A stretch of DNA of 64,000 bases from an uncultured Kiritimatiellota bacterium. GTDB lineage: Bacteria; Verrucomicrobiota; Kiritimatiellia; RFP12; UBA1067. Each line of letters begins with the position of its first letter. Within the stretch, counting starts at the first letter, position 1. Positions 41,777 through 50,245 of this stretch are shown here, piece after piece. Location: NCBI GenBank assembly GCA_934643865.1, contig CAKUCX010000004.1:19693-83692 (forward strand). Reading direction: 5' to 3'. The notes beneath the pieces are model-generated. The model made no database searches. It was not told where the DNA came from and saw nothing but the letters and a program-made list of their open reading frames with translations. A program made the position numbers and the translations under genes.

Positions 41777-41897
41777 GGCCTGGACGACCCTCCTTTGACA
41801 TGATGCGTTCCATCTTGCGGCGGGCCATCTTGCCCGCGAATGCCGCCTTATACGCGCGGAGGACGCCCGCCGTGCCGTCATCTGAGCCGCCATCGAC
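41766..41897 (-). pseudogene. Glycosyltransferase family 2 remnant between rfbB and rfbA
   Basis: Directly after the rfbB stop, 43 codons read VDGGSDDGTAGVLRAYKAAFAGK, MARRKMERIMSKEGRPGHVT and a stop. DGGSDDGTAGVL is the core motif of GT2 enzymes (DDGSxDGT). No start or remaining domain is present. It may be an internally deleted glycosyltransferase gene once placed between rfbB and rfbA. Confidence 0.55.
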
Positions 41898-43037
41898 TCA
41901 GCACGCCGTCCCCAGGCGCTCGCCCGCATAGCGGCCCGCGCGGATCGGCCCCCACCACCAGGCGTTGTCAAGATACCATCGGACGGTCTTGCGGATGCCC
42001 GTCTCGAAGTCCTCGCGCGGCCGCCAGCCGAGTTCGCCCATCAGCTTCGACGGGTCGATGGCATAGCGGAGGTCGTGGCCGGGGCGGTCGGCGACGTAGG
42101 TGATGAGAGAGGTGTACTTCGCGCCGTCCGCGCGCGGGCGCAGCTCGTCCAGCGTGGCGCAGATCGCCTGCACGACCGCGAGGTTCGTGTACTCGTTGCG
42201 GCCGCCGACGTTGTAGGTCTCACCGACGCCTCCTTTCGCGTTGACGAGGAGAAGCGCGCGGGCGTGGTCTTCGACATACAGCCAGTCGCGCACGTTCGCG
42301 CCCCGGCCGTAGACGGGCAGCGGCTTCCCGTCAAGGCAGTTGAGAATCACGAGCGGGATGAGCTTTTCGGGGAAGTGGTACGGCCCGTAGTTGTTCGAGC
42401 AGTTCGTGATCTTCACGGGAAGGCCGTAAGTGTCGTGCCACGCGCGCACAAGGTGGTCGGAGCCCGCCTTCGAGGCCGAATAGGGCGAATGGGGCGCATA
42501 GGGCGTCTTCTCGGTGAAGAAGCCCGTCTCGCCCAGCGCGCCGTAGACCTCGTCCGTCGAGATGTGCTGGAAAACGAAGCCGGGGTGCGTCTTCCACCAC
42601 GCGAGCGCCGCCTGGAGGAGCGTCGCCGTACCGACGACGTTCGTGCGGATGAACGCGCCGGGGCCGTCAATCGAGCGGTCGACGTGGGACTCGGCCGCGA
42701 GATGGAAGAGCGTGTCGGGCTTGAACGCGGCGAAGGCCGCAGCCATCGCGTCCGCATCGCAGATGTCCGCCTTGAGGAACCGGAGACGCGGATTGGAGGA
42801 GACGAGGCTTGCCGGGTCGAGGCCGACCTCCTTGAGGCTCTCGGGCACGCCCGCGTAGGTAAGCGCGTCGACGACGAGAACCGTCGCCTCGGTTTCCTTC
42901 AGAAGAAGCCGCACGAGGGCCGAGCCGATGAACCCCGCGCCGCCCGTCACGATGCACCGTTTTTTGTAACGCTCCGCGCCCGTGGGGCATGCACGAAGTG
43001 CCTCACGCGAAGTCTCGATCTGCGTCTGGGAACGCAT
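41898..43037 (-). CDS. rfbB: dTDP-glucose 4,6-dehydratase with a repeat-encoded N-terminal extension
   Basis: The second step of dTDP-rhamnose synthesis, an extended SDR. CIVTGGAGFIGSALVRLLL is the NAD loop; LFHLAAESHVDRSIDGPGAFIRTNVVGT, HISTDEVYG and PYSASKAGSDHLVRAWHDTYGLPVKITNCSNNYGPYHFPEKLIPL are diagnostic. The first ~28 residues (MRSQTQIETSREALRACPTGAERYKKR) precede the usual start and are encoded partly by a copy of the dispersed upstream repeat (42960-43012). AAAGGA before ATG 43037 supports this start. It heads the rhamnose gene set. Confidence 0.95.
   Translation of the reverse strand: MRSQTQIETSREALRACPTGAERYKKRCIVTGGAGFIGSALVRLLLKETEATVLVVDALTYAGVPESLKEVGLDPASLVSSNPRLRFLKADICDADAMAAAFAAFKPDTLFHLAAESHVDRSIDGPGAFIRTNVVGTATLLQAALAWWKTHPGFVFQHISTDEVYGALGETGFFTEKTPYAPHSPYSASKAGSDHLVRAWHDTYGLPVKITNCSNNYGPYHFPEKLIPLVILNCLDGKPLPVYGRGANVRDWLYVEDHARALLLVNAKGGVGETYNVGGRNEYTNLAVVQAICATLDELRPRADGAKYTSLITYVADRPGHDLRYAIDPSKLMGELGWRPREDFETGIRKTVRWYLDNAWWWGPIRAGRYAGERLGTAC
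42960..43012. repeat. Dispersed upstream-region repeat, copy 3
   Basis: Minus strand GTGAGGCACTTCGTGCATGC then CCCCACGGGCGCGGAGCGTTAC, matching copies at 30505-30612 and 31622-31745. Here it is translated as the rfbB N-terminal extension. Confidence 0.6.
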
Positions 43038-43112
43038 GCTTGTCCTTTCAGCTGGCGGCGAGGAGGCGAGGCGCCTCCGCCGCCGGTGGGCGGCTCACGG
43101 GCCGACGGCCTC

Positions 43113-44024
43113 TCACTCCCCTCGGTAGTTCGAGCCGTCGAACGTGATTTCACGTCCCGAGCAGAGCCACAGCGTGAGATCCTTGACGTTGTGGTTCTGT
43201 GGATACGCCACCTTCTCGACGTGTCCGTCGGCAAAGGCGACATGCCCGAAGTACTTGCCGCCGCCGAGTTCATGGTTGAAGCCGATGACCTCCTGGCCGG
43301 AGGCGTACTGCAAGACGCCATCCCCCTGGTTGCCGCTGCCGTTCACGTTCGCCGTGAGCGTGATCTTCCCGTCGTTCACGTCCAGCCCCTGGATCTCCGC
43401 GAAGAGAAGCACCTTCTCCGGCGGGCGGCCCGCTGTGATCGATGGCGATTGGAGCGCATCAATCATGCCGCCTGGCTTCTGCTCGCGCCAACTCCTCTCG
43501 CCCGCGCCCTTCTGCCAGTAGAAGGATTCGTTCATCACGTAGCTCCAGCCGGGATGGCGTCCATTCGCCTTCAGGCAGGCGGCATCGTGGACAGGGCACA
43601 GATAGACCCTCTCGGACTTTCCGCCCGACGCCCAGATGCAGCCGTTCGTGATGGCGTAGCGCAGGGTCTCTGGGTTGCTCTCGCTAAAGCTGATGTACGG
43701 CGCGCCGCCCGCGCTTTCACCCCCGCCGCCTTTGTCGTCCCACGAAATCCAGCCCTTTTGGGAACCCCAATGATAGCCCGTCGCGCCGATAGCCCGATAC
43801 GAACGCGATCCGGCACACGGAAATCGGCCGTCGGAGTCGGTCATCGTCGCGTAGGTGATCGCCGCAATCGAAAGGCTTCGAAGGTTGTTCATGCACTGGG
43901 TGGCGCGCGCTGCATTGCTCGTCCCGCCCAAGACGCCGATCATGACGGCGGAGAGGACGCCGATGATGCCAATCACGACAAGGAGTTCGATGAGCGTGAA
44001 CGCCGACTTTCTGCAAGTTTCCAT
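43113..44024 (-). CDS. Prepilin-like protein with N-terminal methylation motif (303 aa)
   Basis: A type II secretion/type IV pilin-like protein. CRKSAFTLIELLVVIGIIGVLSAVMIGVL is the type III signal peptide (cleavage before F, E5 present) plus the hydrophobic helix; the rest resembles DUF1559-style secreted proteins of planctomycetes and relatives (HVAFADGHVEKVAYPQNH near the C-terminus is the usual H-x-x-F-A-D-G-H-V motif). Such genes are present in many copies in PVC genomes. ATG 44024; TGAGATAAT ends 7 nt upstream. It lies just downstream of a decayed gene, and the GspE/PilB ATPase at the right end could serve its export. Confidence 0.9.
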   Translation of the reverse strand: METCRKSAFTLIELLVVIGIIGVLSAVMIGVLGGTSNAARATQCMNNLRSLSIAAITYATMTDSDGRFPCAGSRSYRAIGATGYHWGSQKGWISWDDKGGGGESAGGAPYISFSESNPETLRYAITNGCIWASGGKSERVYLCPVHDAACLKANGRHPGWSYVMNESFYWQKGAGERSWREQKPGGMIDALQSPSITAGRPPEKVLLFAEIQGLDVNDGKITLTANVNGSGNQGDGVLQYASGQEVIGFNHELGGGKYFGHVAFADGHVEKVAYPQNHNVKDLTLWLCSGREITFDGSNYRGE

Positions 44025-44030
44025 GGGGCG

Positions 44031-44070
44031 TATTATCTCACGATTCCCGCACAGGCGCAAGCGGGAATCG
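44031..44070 (-). promoter_or_regulatory. -10 box and inverted repeat upstream of the prepilin gene
   Basis: CGATTCCCGC (44041-44050) and GCGGGAATCG (44061-44070) form perfect 10-bp arms around a 10-base loop, directly followed on the minus strand by TGAGATAATACGCCCC and the ATG. The hairpin covers the -35 position, so it could be an operator, or a terminator for the decayed gene upstream. Confidence 0.5.
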
Positions 44071-44086
44071 CACGCGGAACTGGGCT

Positions 44087-44222
44087 TTAGTCCTCCGCCG
44101 CGCGCGCGAAGAGCCGGGCGTCGCGGTATTCCGCGTCGATGTCCGGGTAAACGGCGTCGAAGACAACGCGGCCGCCCTTCGCGCAGAGGCCGCGCAGCGC
44201 GGCCTCGAGGTCGCCGCGCCGC
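44087..44222 (-). pseudogene. 3' end fragment of an unidentified gene
   Basis: LEAALRGLCAKGGRVVFDAV followed by YPDIDAEYRDARLFARAAED and a stop, in a different frame from the membrane-protein pseudogene it is joined to. It looks like the last ~40 residues of a separate gene; the family is not recognised. Confidence 0.4.
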
Positions 44223-44224
44223 GC

Positions 44225-44936
44225 GCAGGGCCAGCGTCGACTCCGCGCCCATGAGTGCCATGAAGCCGAACATGGGGACCGTCGGCCACCAAGTGTAGTG
44301 CGTGGCGGCGATCTTGGCGACGGGATGCCACAGGGGTGGGAGAGCGGGGTAGAAGAGGCCGAGGAACTTCGTCTCGTAGACGACTGCGGCGTTGCCGTCC
44401 GGGGTCATGTCGCCGCAGAGGTGAAGGAAGAGGCCGTAGGCGGCGACGAGGCCAAAGGCCACGCCCATGCGCCAAGACGCCTTGGGGAGGCGCAGGACGC
44501 CCGCCGTGATGAGATAGCCGCAGGCGATGGACTGAAGCGTGTTGCTGAAGAACGAGATGCGCGTGAGGTCGAAGGAGAGCAGTTCGCCCTACGCCACCAT
44601 GCCGAGGGTCCAGAGGCGGGCGACGCGCGCGAGGACATGCCGCCAGTAGCGCCCCCGCGCGCGGCCGTCCGCCTCCAGGCGCTTCGGGAGCGCGAGGGGG
44701 AGCGCCGCGCCGGACATGAAGATGAAGAGCGGCATGATCATGTCGTAGGCGGAGAACCCGACCCAGTCGGGATGGCGGAACTGCGCCATCAGGCCGTCCG
44801 GGAGCGTCCAGAGGCGATGGGCGGCCTTCACGAGCGCGCAGACGATGGAGAGGAAGAAGATGTCGGCGCCGCGCAGGAGGTCGAGGGACTGGAGCCGCCC
44901 CGCGCCGGCCGGCCTTTCCGTTGAGGTTACTTGCAT
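44225..44936 (-). pseudogene. DUF5009/NagX-like membrane acyltransferase, broken by an in-frame TAG and 3' truncation
   Basis: Resembles the heparan-alpha-glucosaminide N-acetyltransferase (NagX/DUF5009) family: SLDLLRGADIFFLSIVCALVKA, AYDMIMPLFIFMSGAALPLALPKR, then RLWTLGMVA, a TAG stop (44589-44591), and the same frame continuing GELLSFDLTRISFFSNTLQSIACGYLITA and onward to FGFMALMGAESTLALRA. In relatives a glutamine normally occupies the position of the TAG, which fits a CAG to TAG change. After ~235 codons homology ends and a foreign fragment follows. A TGGTATACT box lies 7 nt before ATG 44936. Confidence 0.75.
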
Positions 44937-47671
44937 GGACGCGAGTATACCATATTCACGCGGTTCAGGCGGGGGACGGGCCGGAACCGCGCGGGCGGCC
45001 GAGCGCCCTTTGCGAGGTAGTCCAGAAGGGACCGGCGCAGGGCACGGGCCTCGGGCAGGTGCGCGCAGGCGTCGAGGTCGAGCGCCGAGACGACGAGATG
45101 CCCCGTCCCGCACCGCTTCTCCCAGATGACGCCGAGGCGATGGTTGCGCGTCACGTTGTCGATGCCCTGCACGATGACCTCCGCGTCGGGGTCGCCGTCC
45201 AGGACGACGTTCACGCCGCGGAACAGCAGCTCCCGCCACTGGAAGTCCGAGCGGCACGCCGTCGGGAAGCCCGCGAGGGCCGGATGCGCGGCGTCAACGA
45301 GGAGGCCAAGCGTGCCCGGCGCGACGGGCTTCCTGTTCGACTCGCACACGTGCCGGAACATCTGCCAGTTCCAGAAGTCGCTCGCGAACGTCCCCGCGAC
45401 CGCGTTCGTCGGCGCGTTCGCCTTCGAGAGGAGGCAGAGGACGTTCCGACCTTTCGCGAGCAGACGCTCGCCCTCGTCCAGCGACGTCACGACCGCGACG
45501 CCATCCGGCACGGTCGCCTCGGCCCTGGGGTAAACCCACAGCGGATAGGCGTTCCGCTCGGCGCGTCCCGCGAGCGCCAGTTCCAGCGCGTAGCGCGCCG
45601 GACGCGCGCAATTCGGCAGAACCGCGCGGATTTCGCCGACTTTCGCCACGTTCCCGACTGCCACCTTCAGGGGGACAGACCCCGACTCAACGACTTTTCC
45701 GTCCCGTGCGGACGGCGCGAGCCGTCCGTCTTCGGGGCCTCTCCCCGCCTCGACGAGCCGCCAGGCGAACGTCGCGTCCAGGACGTCTTCGGCGCCATAG
45801 TGCGCGACCAGCAGCTCCGCCGCGAACACCGCCCCGGCCTCGTGGGTGTAGGACGGGAAGCGGACGAGCAGGACGGTCGGCGCGCAGAACCCGCGCCAGG
45901 CCTCCGGCGCGATCAGCCCCTTCGGCTCCATGAACGCGTCGAGGATGCCGACGAGCGCCGTGCCCTGCCCGGGGAAATCCTGGATGTCCAGGAGCTGGAA
46001 GCCGCCGAAGCCGGGCGTGCGCAGCGCCTCCTCGATGTCCTCGCGGTAGTTGAGGACGGCGAGCGCGCCCGACGCGCGGAAGAAGGCGTCCGCCTTGTCG
46101 ATCAGGCCCGCCTTCCGCAGGCGTTCGCGGAAGATCTCGAGGTTGACGGGCTTGAGCGGCCCCGTCCACTTCGCGATCTCCGAGTAGTCGGGGTAGACCT
46201 GGTACTGGCCGACCTCGTGCCCGACGAGCGGCACGGGCGAATGCGCAATCGCGGACGCGAAGTCGCGCGTCGTGCCGCCGCCCGGCTCCTGCACCCCGCC
46301 GAGCGGCAGGTCGGCGTTCGCGTACGAGCCGCGCACGTTCCCCTCCGCGCCCGGCGCGCTACGGAAGGTCGCCCAGAAGTCGTCGCCGGGACACGCCTTC
46401 GGCACGAAGAAGTCCGCGTTCGTCCCCTGCGCGTAGAGCGGACGCGGGTCGTGGGCGCGCAGCGCCTCCACGACGGCGAGCCGCCCCTCGCGCCCCTTCA
46501 GCGGCTCGTTGGCGAGCGAGAACATCACGAACGAGGGGTGGTTGCCGTAGGCGTCGAGGATGCGCTTCGACTCGGCGAGGCAGTAGTCGCGTTGTTCCGG
46601 CCTCGACCAGTCGCCGCCGAAGCAGGCGAACTCGGGCTGGAGGTAGAAGCCAAGCTCGTCCGCCGCCTCGAACGCGGCCTCGGGCGGGCACCACGAGTGG
46701 AAGCGCACATGGTTGAGCCCGTAGTCCTTCAGCGTGCGGAAGTACTTCCGCCACGCCGCGACGTCCATCGGCGCGGCGCCCGTGAGCGGCCAGACGCACG
46801 CGTCATGCCGTCCGCGCAGGAACGTCGGGCGCCCGTTGACCGTGAACTGCGTGCCGCGTATGCCGAACGACCGCAGGCCGACCTTCATCGTGCGGGAGAG
46901 ACCGCCGACGCGCACCTCGACCTCATGCAGGACGGGCGTGAACTCGCTCCAGAGCGCGGCGTCCTTCGCGAGGGCGACCGTCTGGCGGCTTGTCGTCACG
47001 CCCGTCGGCGAGATGACCTCCGCCTCCACGCCGACCGTCCGCGTCGCCGGGTCGGGGAAGAGGCGGATGCGCCCGAAGCGCGTCGGCTCCTCGGCGCGCA
47101 GCTCGATGCGCCCCATCACGCCGTTCCAGTTCGTCTGCGTGTCGTCCGAGACCTGGTGGCCCGAGACGGGCAGGTCGTCGAGGCGGTTGTCGATTTCAAG
47201 CCGCAGCGTGTGGCGTCCCGGCCTCACGTCCGGCGGCAGCTCGAACACGGCGGGCGCGGCGAGCGTGTCGCGGCGGCCGAGGTCGGCGCCGTCCCAGAAC
47301 GCGCGGACGATCTTCGTGCGCTCGAGGAAGAGCGAGACGCGCGTCCCTTCCCACGACGCGGGGATCTCGACGTCGCGCGCGTACCGCGCCACGCCGACGA
47401 ACGGGAAGCGCCGCGCCGGGTGCATCGTGAGCGCGCCTGCCATCTCCGCGCCGAGAAGCTGCGGGTGGATGCGCTCGACGACCGCGCCGCCGAGGCGCCC
47501 GTCGCCCTTCCGCGCGAGGTCGGTCGTCGTCGGCAGGCGGATCGTGTCGGAAAGCGCGTTCGTCTCGCCCAACGCGAACCGCCACTCCCCCGCAAGGGAG
47601 AGAATCTCCGCATGTGCGCAAAGGCAAGCCCCCGTCAGCGCCCCCGCCGCCATCAGCCGTTTCATGATCAT
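44927..47671 (-). CDS. Exported glycoside hydrolase family 2 protein (914 aa)
   Basis: A beta-galactosidase/beta-glucuronidase-type GH2 enzyme. The signal peptide is MIMKRLMAAGALTGACLCAHA. The jelly-roll sugar-binding domain runs through residue ~190 (FVGVARYARDVEIPASW), an immunoglobulin-like domain to ~275, and the TIM barrel from NGRPTFLRGRHD. The acid/base motif is FVMFSLANEP (Glu ~389); VPLVGHEVGQYQVYPDY near ~495 is the region expected to hold the nucleophile or its replacement. A long C-terminal region (~250 residues) of unassigned fold follows. ATG 47671 is chosen for its spacing from AAGGGA. It overlaps the start of the DUF5009 pseudogene by 10 bp. Probably degrades plant or mucin glycans in the periplasm. 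Confidence 0.88.
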   Translation of the reverse strand: MIMKRLMAAGALTGACLCAHAEILSLAGEWRFALGETNALSDTIRLPTTTDLARKGDGRLGGAVVERIHPQLLGAEMAGALTMHPARRFPFVGVARYARDVEIPASWEGTRVSLFLERTKIVRAFWDGADLGRRDTLAAPAVFELPPDVRPGRHTLRLEIDNRLDDLPVSGHQVSDDTQTNWNGVMGRIELRAEEPTRFGRIRLFPDPATRTVGVEAEVISPTGVTTSRQTVALAKDAALWSEFTPVLHEVEVRVGGLSRTMKVGLRSFGIRGTQFTVNGRPTFLRGRHDACVWPLTGAAPMDVAAWRKYFRTLKDYGLNHVRFHSWCPPEAAFEAADELGFYLQPEFACFGGDWSRPEQRDYCLAESKRILDAYGNHPSFVMFSLANEPLKGREGRLAVVEALRAHDPRPLYAQGTNADFFVPKACPGDDFWATFRSAPGAEGNVRGSYANADLPLGGVQEPGGGTTRDFASAIAHSPVPLVGHEVGQYQVYPDYSEIAKWTGPLKPVNLEIFRERLRKAGLIDKADAFFRASGALAVLNYREDIEEALRTPGFGGFQLLDIQDFPGQGTALVGILDAFMEPKGLIAPEAWRGFCAPTVLLVRFPSYTHEAGAVFAAELLVAHYGAEDVLDATFAWRLVEAGRGPEDGRLAPSARDGKVVESGSVPLKVAVGNVAKVGEIRAVLPNCARPARYALELALAGRAERNAYPLWVYPRAEATVPDGVAVVTSLDEGERLLAKGRNVLCLLSKANAPTNAVAGTFASDFWNWQMFRHVCESNRKPVAPGTLGLLVDAAHPALAGFPTACRSDFQWRELLFRGVNVVLDGDPDAEVIVQGIDNVTRNHRLGVIWEKRCGTGHLVVSALDLDACAHLPEARALRRSLLDYLAKGARPPARFRPVPRLNRVNMVYSRPCK

Positions 47672-47727
47672 GCTTTCGATCCCTTTCGCTTCAAGCTTCA
47701 CTGTTCGTTACGATTTCCCTTTACGTG

Positions 47728-50106
47728 TCATCGAGCGAAGGGCGGAAAATCCCCGCTTCCGTCTTCAAAGGCCAGCGTGCCGCGCGCATCGCCGCCGCGC
47801 CGGGCGATTTCGATCTTGTCGATCCAAAGCCCCTTGATCGCGCTCTTCCCGTCCGCGTTGAAGCGCCCCGGCCCGATCCAGAAGATCTCGTCGTCGTTCG
47901 GCGTCCACGTGCAGCCGTCGTACCACGCATAGTCGGGGCCGACCGCGCCCGTGCGCGGCGCAATGCTCCCGCGCCCCTTCTTCGCGACCGGATCCCAGAC
48001 GCCCGCCCAGAACGCCTCGCCGTCCGAAGCCGCCTCGCAGCGCGCCCGCACGCGGATCGTGTAGGCCGCGCCGGGCTCGAACGCGACGCGCCGCATCGGG
48101 AACGTCGCGCACCACTCGAAGTGTGTGTTGAAGAGCTTGAGCGCCCGCCCGTCGCCCGCCGTCGCGTCGTCGACCGCCTCGCCCCAGCGCCGCGCGCAGG
48201 AAAGGGCCGTCTCCTCAAGTTCGCCGCGCGCCGCCCCGGCCTTCAGCTGCGCGGGCGTGCGCGCAAGGAGCGCGCGCCAGGCCTTCACAAGCCCCTCGTG
48301 GCGGTCGCGGCTTTCCGCGAGGCGGATGTCCTTCGCCTCGTCCATCCGCGCGAGGAGGCTCCGCGCGAGCGCCTGGCACTGGCGGAGCGGCGAGGGGTCC
48401 GGGGGGCGCGCGGCGAGCCACAGCGCCTTGTCCTCCGCGCGGCGCATCCGCTCCAGGCGCACGTAGTCCACCGAGAACGCGCCCATCCGCACGTTGTAGG
48501 AGGTCGCCGGGTCGTCCCGCACGGCCTCGGCCGCCTGCGCCCAGAGCCCCGCCGCGCGTTCGAGGAACGCATCGGGAAGCGCGGGGTTCTCCGGCCCCGT
48601 CCAGATCGAGAGCGGGCGGTTCGACGGCGTCGAGTAGGCGGCCTGGAGGCGGTGGAGCTCGTCGAAGTAGGACCGCACGAACGGCGCGCCCTTCCCGTAG
48701 TAGCCCGAGAAGAAGTCGTCCAGGAGCGGGCCCGGCGGCAGGTCGGGGTTCCACATCCACTTCGCGAGGAGCCACGCCTTGAGCTCGGCGAAATCGCCGT
48801 GGCGGCCCTGGTAGGCGCCCTGCGCGAAGATTTCGCGCACGCCGTGCGCGCGGAAGAACTTCAGGTTCCCCTGCAGCGCGAGGACGTTCGCAAACGGCAG
48901 CGCGTAGTTCGGGAAGTCCGTCGTGTAGTCCCACACGTAGAGCTGGTCGGTCATGCGGCTCCAGCCCGCGATGTCGTCGCGGAAGGAGACGTTCTCGGGG
49001 TAGGCGCTCGCGTCGAGCGGGTGCGCGAAGTCGCACTCGATCGTGCAGAGGCACGGCACGACGTTGTGCCGCAGGCGCGTCTTCTTCGGCGGCTTGCGCG
49101 TGTACTGGTAGGCAAGCGTCTCGATGAGGGCGTCGGGGAACTCCTTCTCCACGGCCTCCGCCACGGCGTTCACGAAGCGGACCATCGTGCCGGCGTGGCT
49201 CCCCTCCTCCTCGTCGACCGCCCGGCATGCGTCGCACCGGCAGTAGTGGAGCCAGTCGTTCTGGCTCACGCCGTAGAACTTCGCGCCGGGGTCCTTGCGG
49301 ATCCGCGCGAGCACCCGCTCGGTGACGATGCGCAGAACGTCCGGGTTCGTCAGGCAGAGCTGGCTCGGGTGCTTGACGCGCCGCCCGTCCTCGAAGCTGA
49401 AGTACTCGGGGTGCGCGTCGAAGAACTCGTCGGGCGGCACCAAGGCGTTGAAGGTGTGGCAGCTGCCGAGCCCGCCGCCGAAGCGGAACGGGTTCCCGCC
49501 GTAGCGCGCGTCCATCGTCCGCCAGCTGCGGCTGTTCACGCGCAGGCGCGCCGCGAAGGCGGGATGTTCGAGGACGTCGTACCAGTACGGCTCGCGCATC
49601 GCGAAGGCGGGAACCTGCGTCTCGGCGAGATCGTCCGGCACGGCGACCTGCGCGCGCGGCGGGCAGCGCGCATGCCAGGAGGCGTACCAGCGGCAGCCCG
49701 CATGGCCTTCAAGGAGCGCGTAGACGCCGTAGAGCGCGCCGCGCGCCGCCGACCCGTAGACGAAGAGGCGCGTCCCGCGCACCTCCAGGCGGAAGCCGTC
49801 TTCGCCAAGCCGAGCCGCGAGGTCCGGCGCGAACGCCGCCGCCCGCGCGCATGCCGCCGCGCCGACGACGATCGCCTTGTCGGGAAGCGGGCGGTCGTCC
49901 GCCGTGATCGGGAGCGTGACGCCCGTCGCGCGCGCGAGGCCGTCCCGCAGCTCCTCCGCCGCGTAGACCTCGCTCGCGCTCGCCTGCGCCGGGCGCACGA
50001 TCGTGTAGGCCGCCGGCCGTCCGCGCGCCGCCAGGACGAGCTCGCCCGCCGAGGCGGCCGCCCCGGCCAGCGCCGCCGCCAGAAAAACGCCTGTCTTCGC
50101 CTTCAT
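47728..50106 (-). CDS. DUF4838 family exported protein (alpha-glucuronidase-like N-domain, 792 aa)
   Basis: The signal peptide MKAKTGVFLAAALAGAAASA is followed by a GH67/GH20-like N-terminal alpha/beta domain (ASEVYAAEELRDGLARATG, IVVGAAACARAA, GALYGVYALLEGHAGCRWYA) and the DUF4838 barrel region (SQLCLTNPDVLRIVTERVLARI, FYGVSQNDWLHYCRCDACRAVDEEEGSHAG, YQYTRKPPKKTRLRHNV). These proteins are common in polysaccharide-utilisation regions of PVC and Bacteroidota genomes; an enzyme activity is not proven. A C-terminal carbohydrate-binding-like domain is likely (YTIRVRARCEAASDGE). TGGTAGACA ends 7 nt before ATG 50106. Confidence 0.85.
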   Translation of the reverse strand: MKAKTGVFLAAALAGAAASAGELVLAARGRPAAYTIVRPAQASASEVYAAEELRDGLARATGVTLPITADDRPLPDKAIVVGAAACARAAAFAPDLAARLGEDGFRLEVRGTRLFVYGSAARGALYGVYALLEGHAGCRWYASWHARCPPRAQVAVPDDLAETQVPAFAMREPYWYDVLEHPAFAARLRVNSRSWRTMDARYGGNPFRFGGGLGSCHTFNALVPPDEFFDAHPEYFSFEDGRRVKHPSQLCLTNPDVLRIVTERVLARIRKDPGAKFYGVSQNDWLHYCRCDACRAVDEEEGSHAGTMVRFVNAVAEAVEKEFPDALIETLAYQYTRKPPKKTRLRHNVVPCLCTIECDFAHPLDASAYPENVSFRDDIAGWSRMTDQLYVWDYTTDFPNYALPFANVLALQGNLKFFRAHGVREIFAQGAYQGRHGDFAELKAWLLAKWMWNPDLPPGPLLDDFFSGYYGKGAPFVRSYFDELHRLQAAYSTPSNRPLSIWTGPENPALPDAFLERAAGLWAQAAEAVRDDPATSYNVRMGAFSVDYVRLERMRRAEDKALWLAARPPDPSPLRQCQALARSLLARMDEAKDIRLAESRDRHEGLVKAWRALLARTPAQLKAGAARGELEETALSCARRWGEAVDDATAGDGRALKLFNTHFEWCATFPMRRVAFEPGAAYTIRVRARCEAASDGEAFWAGVWDPVAKKGRGSIAPRTGAVGPDYAWYDGCTWTPNDDEIFWIGPGRFNADGKSAIKGLWIDKIEIARRGGDARGTLAFEDGSGDFPPFAR

Positions 50107-50245
50107 GTCGGGCTGTCTACCATAACCGCCACCCGGCGTCCATGCGGAGACCGGCCTACGGGCGGTTGCCGAACTGGGCGCGGTCCGGCGGCTTCACCGC
50201 GCGGCGCGTCTCGTCCGGGTGGCGGCGCAGGTCCATGTCGCCCCC

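Noticed and set aside
45660..45685. GGGGACAGACCCC-like motif inside the GH2 gene as a REP copy
   Set aside because: Only a partial match to the REP core, lies inside conserved coding sequence and lacks the TCAATGG arms.
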